From an uncultured Holophagaceae bacterium (GTDB lineage: Bacteria > Acidobacteriota > Holophagae > Holophagales > Holophagaceae): a DNA stretch of 34,017 bases. Shown here one piece after another: positions 31,395 to 34,017 of this stretch. The notes under the pieces are model-generated. The model was not told where the DNA came from, did no database searches, and saw only the letters and a list, made by a program, of their open reading frames with translations. Each line of letters begins with the position of its first letter. The first letter of the stretch is position 1. Position numbers and translations under genes: made by a program. Location of the stretch: assembly GCA_903880675.1 (NCBI GenBank), contig CAIRQL010000029.1, positions 1-34,017 of the forward strand. The letters are read 5' to 3'.

Positions 31395-32523
31395 GGCCGA
31401 GGCGCTTGAAGGTTCGCTTTTTGCCGTCCTCGACTTCGGGCTGGTCGAAGGGGTCCAGGTCCATGGCGAAGCCCAGGATGCCGATGATGGCCTGCCAGGC
31501 CATCATGAAGGCGCCCACTTCCCGCTCGCTCAAGGACGGCAGGGACCAGCGCAGGAGGGGCACCCCTGCGGCTTCCAGGGCACCGGCGGTGCCCTCGGCC
31601 TGAGCGCGGAGGATCTCGCCACCTTGCAGCGAGGCCAGGCCCGGGTAGGGGGAGCCCGGCGGCGGGTCCAGCCGCTCCGGCGCTGGCGTGCCTTCCACGG
31701 TCATGAGGATGACGCCCAGGTTGCGGGGGCCGGCCATCCAGCGCTGGAGCTGGCTGTGCTGGTCCACGGGGCCCACGGCGCGGATGGGGGTGAAGCCCTT
31801 GCGCTGACCGTCCCGGGCCACCTTGCCCAGAGACTCGGCCACCAGCTGCACCCACCAGGCGGACAGGTTGTCCAGGCGCATGGCGTAGGGCATGAGCACC
31901 CATTCTGTGACGCCGTCCCGGTGGGCATCCAGCAGGAGGTCCACGGTGGCGGCGATGCGGTCATGCCAGGGACCGGCACCGGCCTCCACCTGGGCGATGA
32001 CGTCCCGGCCACCCTGGAGGAAGCCGGCGGCATCGCGCCCCATCCAGGCCAGGGGCAGGGTGCCGATGGGCGTGAAGGCAGAGAACCGTCCCCCCACTTC
32101 CACGGGGATGGGCAGGATGCTGCAGCCGTTGGCCCGGCCCCAGGTGGCCAGGGGGTTGGCATCGTCCTGGGTGATGAGAAGGGGCGGAGCCAGCTCCGCG
32201 AAGCCAGGCAGGGCGCGGAGCCGGGCGACCCAGGTCCAGAGCTCCAGGGTCTTGCCGCTCTTGGAGGCCAGCACCAGCTGATCGCCGGGCTGGAGGCGGA
32301 AGTCCGGTGCGGGCTCGGGCGAGGCCAGGGGCACCCAGTTGCGGAAGGACCGATCGTCGCCGAAGGCGCGGACCAGGGTCTCCGAGGGCAGCAGCGAGCC
32401 CCCGATGCCACACCAGAGCAACCGTCGCTCCGGGTCCAAGGCCGGCAGGGTCGGCTCAGCTACCGTTCTCCAGCCCCCCATGGGATGGCCTGCGATGCCC
32501 TGCCAGTGGGTGCGAATGTCCAT
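31387..32523 (-). CDS. pgi: Glucose-6-phosphate isomerase, short form
   Basis: Interconverts glucose 6-phosphate and fructose 6-phosphate, tying glycogen to glycolysis. 378 residues, clearly shorter than the usual 440-550. The SIS sugar-phosphate site is intact: WCGIGGSLLPSE (37-48), ASKSGKTLELW (86-96) and GGRFSAFTPIGTLPLAW (144-160). The catalytic residues are present: Glu230 in AESLGK and His256 in VDQHSQLQ, with the C-terminal FDQPEVEDGKK supplying the conserved Lys. The missing length is N-terminal: the signature glycines lie near residue 40 instead of 80 or more. ATG 32523 is one base from the glgA stop, so translation is coupled. Its stop codon is provided by a unit of the heptamer array. 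Confidence 0.93.
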   Translation of the reverse strand: MDIRTHWQGIAGHPMGGWRTVAEPTLPALDPERRLLWCGIGGSLLPSETLVRAFGDDRSFRNWVPLASPEPAPDFRLQPGDQLVLASKSGKTLELWTWVARLRALPGFAELAPPLLITQDDANPLATWGRANGCSILPIPVEVGGRFSAFTPIGTLPLAWMGRDAAGFLQGGRDVIAQVEAGAGPWHDRIAATVDLLLDAHRDGVTEWVLMPYAMRLDNLSAWWVQLVAESLGKVARDGQRKGFTPIRAVGPVDQHSQLQRWMAGPRNLGVILMTVEGTPAPERLDPPPGSPYPGLASLQGGEILRAQAEGTAGALEAAGVPLLRWSLPSLSEREVGAFMMAWQAIIGILGFAMDLDPFDQPEVEDGKKRTFKRLGLS

Positions 32524-32524
32524 G

Positions 32525-33958
32525 TCAGCCCTCGTTCGGTGGGATGGAAGCGTAGAGGTCCAGGTAGGCTCGGGCGGGGCCTTCCCACCCAAAGTCCGTG
32601 TCCATGCCCTGGCGCTGCACCCGGCGCCAGGCCCGGGGGTTGCGGAAGAGGGCCAAGGCCTGGTTGATGGCCTCGCCCAGGGCCCAGCCGTTGGCCCGGT
32701 CGAACACAAAGCCCGTGGCGGTGCCGTCGGCGAGGGTTTGCGGGGTCGCCCCAATGACCGTATCGGCCAAGCCGCCGGTGCGCCGCACCAGAGGCAGGGC
32801 CCCATAGGCCTGGGCATAGAGCTGGGTGAGGCCGCAGGGCTCCTGGCGGGAGGGCACGAGCACCACATCCGAACCCGCGAAGGCCCGGTGGGCCAGGGCC
32901 TCGTCATAGCTCAGGAACACGGCCACGCGGCCGGGGTGGCGGGCGGCCGCCTGCTTGAAGGCACCCTCGGCATGGGGATCGCCGGTGCCGATCACGGCCA
33001 GCTGGGCGCCGCAGGCCACCAGGTGATCCACGTTCTCCAGCACCAGGTCCAGGCCCTTCAGGGGGTCCAGGCGGCTCACGGTCGTGAACAGGGGGGCATC
33101 GGGATCCTCCGCAAGACCCAAACGCTGCTGGAAGTCCGCGCGGTTGGGCCGGCGGCGGCCGGGGTGGCGGCTGTCGAAGCGGCTGTGCAGGTGCGGGTCC
33201 CGGGCGGGGTTCCACACCCCCCCGTCGACGCCGTTGATGATGCCCGTCAGCTCAGCGGAGCGGTGAGCCAGCAGGCCCTCCAGTCCGTGGCCGCCGAAGT
33301 GCTGGATCTCGCCGGCGTAGGTCGGACTCACGGTGGTGATGCGATCCGCGAGGCGGAGGCCGGCCTTGAGGTAGCAGATGTCCTTGTGAAACTCCACGCC
33401 CTCCGGCGTGAAGGCCCGGGGTGGCAGCCCCAGGTCCGGCAGGAGAGCGGCGGGGAACCGGCCCTGGTAGGCGATGTTGTGGATGGTCATCACCGTGGCG
33501 GGGCGAGGGCTGGACCCATAGGCCACGTAGGCCGGCATAAGCCCCGCATGCCAGTCATGGCCGTGGATCACATCGGGCTGCCAGCCGGCGAGGTCGCCGG
33601 AACGCCCCAGGTGCGCCGCCGCCCAGGCCAGGGCTGCGAAGCGGTGAGGCAGGTCCTCGGGTTGGCCGTAGGGCCCCCCGGGTCGGTCGAAGAAGCCGGG
33701 CTGGTCCAGCAGGTAGAGGGGGAGGCCCGGGGCATCGGCCCGAATGAGCCGAGCGGGGCCGCCGCCCATGAGGTCCGGGAACACCGCCGCCACTTCCTCA
33801 CCTACCACGGCGGACCGAATGGCGGGGTAGGCGGGGACCAGCAAGCGGACATCCGCGCCCAGGGCACGCAGGGCCAGGGGAAGGGCCGCCATCACATCGC
33901 CCAGACCACCGGTCTTGACGTAGGGGAACAGCTCGGAGGCAACGAAAAGAACCTTCAA
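32525..33958 (-). CDS. glgA: Glycogen synthase (ADP-glucose, GT5)
   Basis: Extends alpha-1,4-glucan from ADP-glucose. 477 residues, the normal length. The N-terminus KVLFVASELFPYVKTGGLGDV carries the nucleotide-sugar site KTGGL at 15-19. HGHDWHAGLMPAY, TIHNIAYQGRF and INGVDGGVWNPARD follow. The C-terminal half has VSRLDPLKGLDL and the catalytic SRQEPCGLTQLYAQAYG. The start must be TTG 33958, because an in-frame stop (TAG) lies two codons upstream. GGAG is about ten bases before it, inside the end of the preceding gene. Coupled to pgi downstream. It faces the plus-strand glg genes, so synthesis and degradation genes are convergent. Confidence 0.96.
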   Translation of the reverse strand: MKVLFVASELFPYVKTGGLGDVMAALPLALRALGADVRLLVPAYPAIRSAVVGEEVAAVFPDLMGGGPARLIRADAPGLPLYLLDQPGFFDRPGGPYGQPEDLPHRFAALAWAAAHLGRSGDLAGWQPDVIHGHDWHAGLMPAYVAYGSSPRPATVMTIHNIAYQGRFPAALLPDLGLPPRAFTPEGVEFHKDICYLKAGLRLADRITTVSPTYAGEIQHFGGHGLEGLLAHRSAELTGIINGVDGGVWNPARDPHLHSRFDSRHPGRRRPNRADFQQRLGLAEDPDAPLFTTVSRLDPLKGLDLVLENVDHLVACGAQLAVIGTGDPHAEGAFKQAAARHPGRVAVFLSYDEALAHRAFAGSDVVLVPSRQEPCGLTQLYAQAYGALPLVRRTGGLADTVIGATPQTLADGTATGFVFDRANGWALGEAINQALALFRNPRAWRRVQRQGMDTDFGWEGPARAYLDLYASIPPNEG

Positions 33959-33961
33959 AAT

Positions 33962-34017
33962 CTAGGACTCCAGCTGACTCAGCATGCGCTGGGAGATGAG
34001 GGTGACGCCGCCTTCCG
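33962..34017 (-). CDS. C-terminal end of an unidentified gene upstream of glgA
   Basis: In minus-strand reading the frame that ends at TAG 33964-33962 gives EGGVTLISQRMLSQLES. It stops three bases before the glgA TTG and contains the GGAG that probably serves glgA, which supports a coupled upstream gene. Too little is visible to name it. Confidence 0.4.
   Translation of the reverse strand, partial: EGGVTLISQRMLSQLES

Overview
The window is GC-rich (roughly two thirds G+C by eye), densely coded bacterial chromosome. Gene content suggests an acidobacterium of the Holophaga/Geothrix type or a similar GC-rich Gram-negative. The evidence is an RND pump, lipoproteins with clear lipoboxes, FHA/GGDEF and Hanks-kinase signalling, a DUF4382 lipoprotein and a full glycogen pathway. 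No rRNA or marker protein settles the taxonomy, so this is inference. I see no phage, IS element or CRISPR array.

Layout. 1-3.7 kb: 5'-truncated RND efflux permease and a YqhA-family membrane protein. 3.66-4.35 kb: a gene-free, hairpin-rich block with a duplicated 68-bp unit and several displaced pieces of a tRNA-Glu 3' half. It ends at genuine tRNA-Glu(CTC) and tRNA-Gln(CTG) genes on the minus strand. 4.4-9.2 kb: a five-gene plus-strand signalling unit: two unrecognised proteins, two FHA-GGDEF diguanylate cyclases and a Ser/Thr kinase with a HEAT-like tail. Three of the four junctions overlap by 1-4 bases. 9.2-12.4 kb, minus strand: a degenerate AMP-ligase-like protein, a WYL regulator, a small Cys-rich protein, a DUF4920 lipoprotein and a PepSY membrane protein. 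12.5-15 kb: a DUF4382 lipoprotein (+) and a secreted tandem-repeat protein (-). 15.1-20.7 kb, minus strand: murA, a YgiB-like lipoprotein, a YgiC-like ATP-grasp ligase, prs and a methyltransferase. 20.8-31.3 kb, plus strand: a eukaryote-style GH13+GH133 glycogen debranching enzyme, metY, glgB, glgP and a stand-alone GAF protein. 31.3-34 kb, minus strand: pgi, glgA and the tail of one more gene, separated from the GAF gene by a heptanucleotide array.

How they work together. glgA and glgB build glycogen, glgP and the debranching enzyme degrade it, and pgi links the hexose phosphates to glycolysis, so 20.8-34 kb is a glycogen storage locus interrupted by a sulfur amino-acid gene with its own promoter. 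In the signalling unit the kinase can make phospho-threonine, FHA domains read it, and the attached cyclases make c-di-GMP. This suggests a phosphorylation-to-c-di-GMP relay, with the two unrecognised proteins as candidate inputs or substrates.
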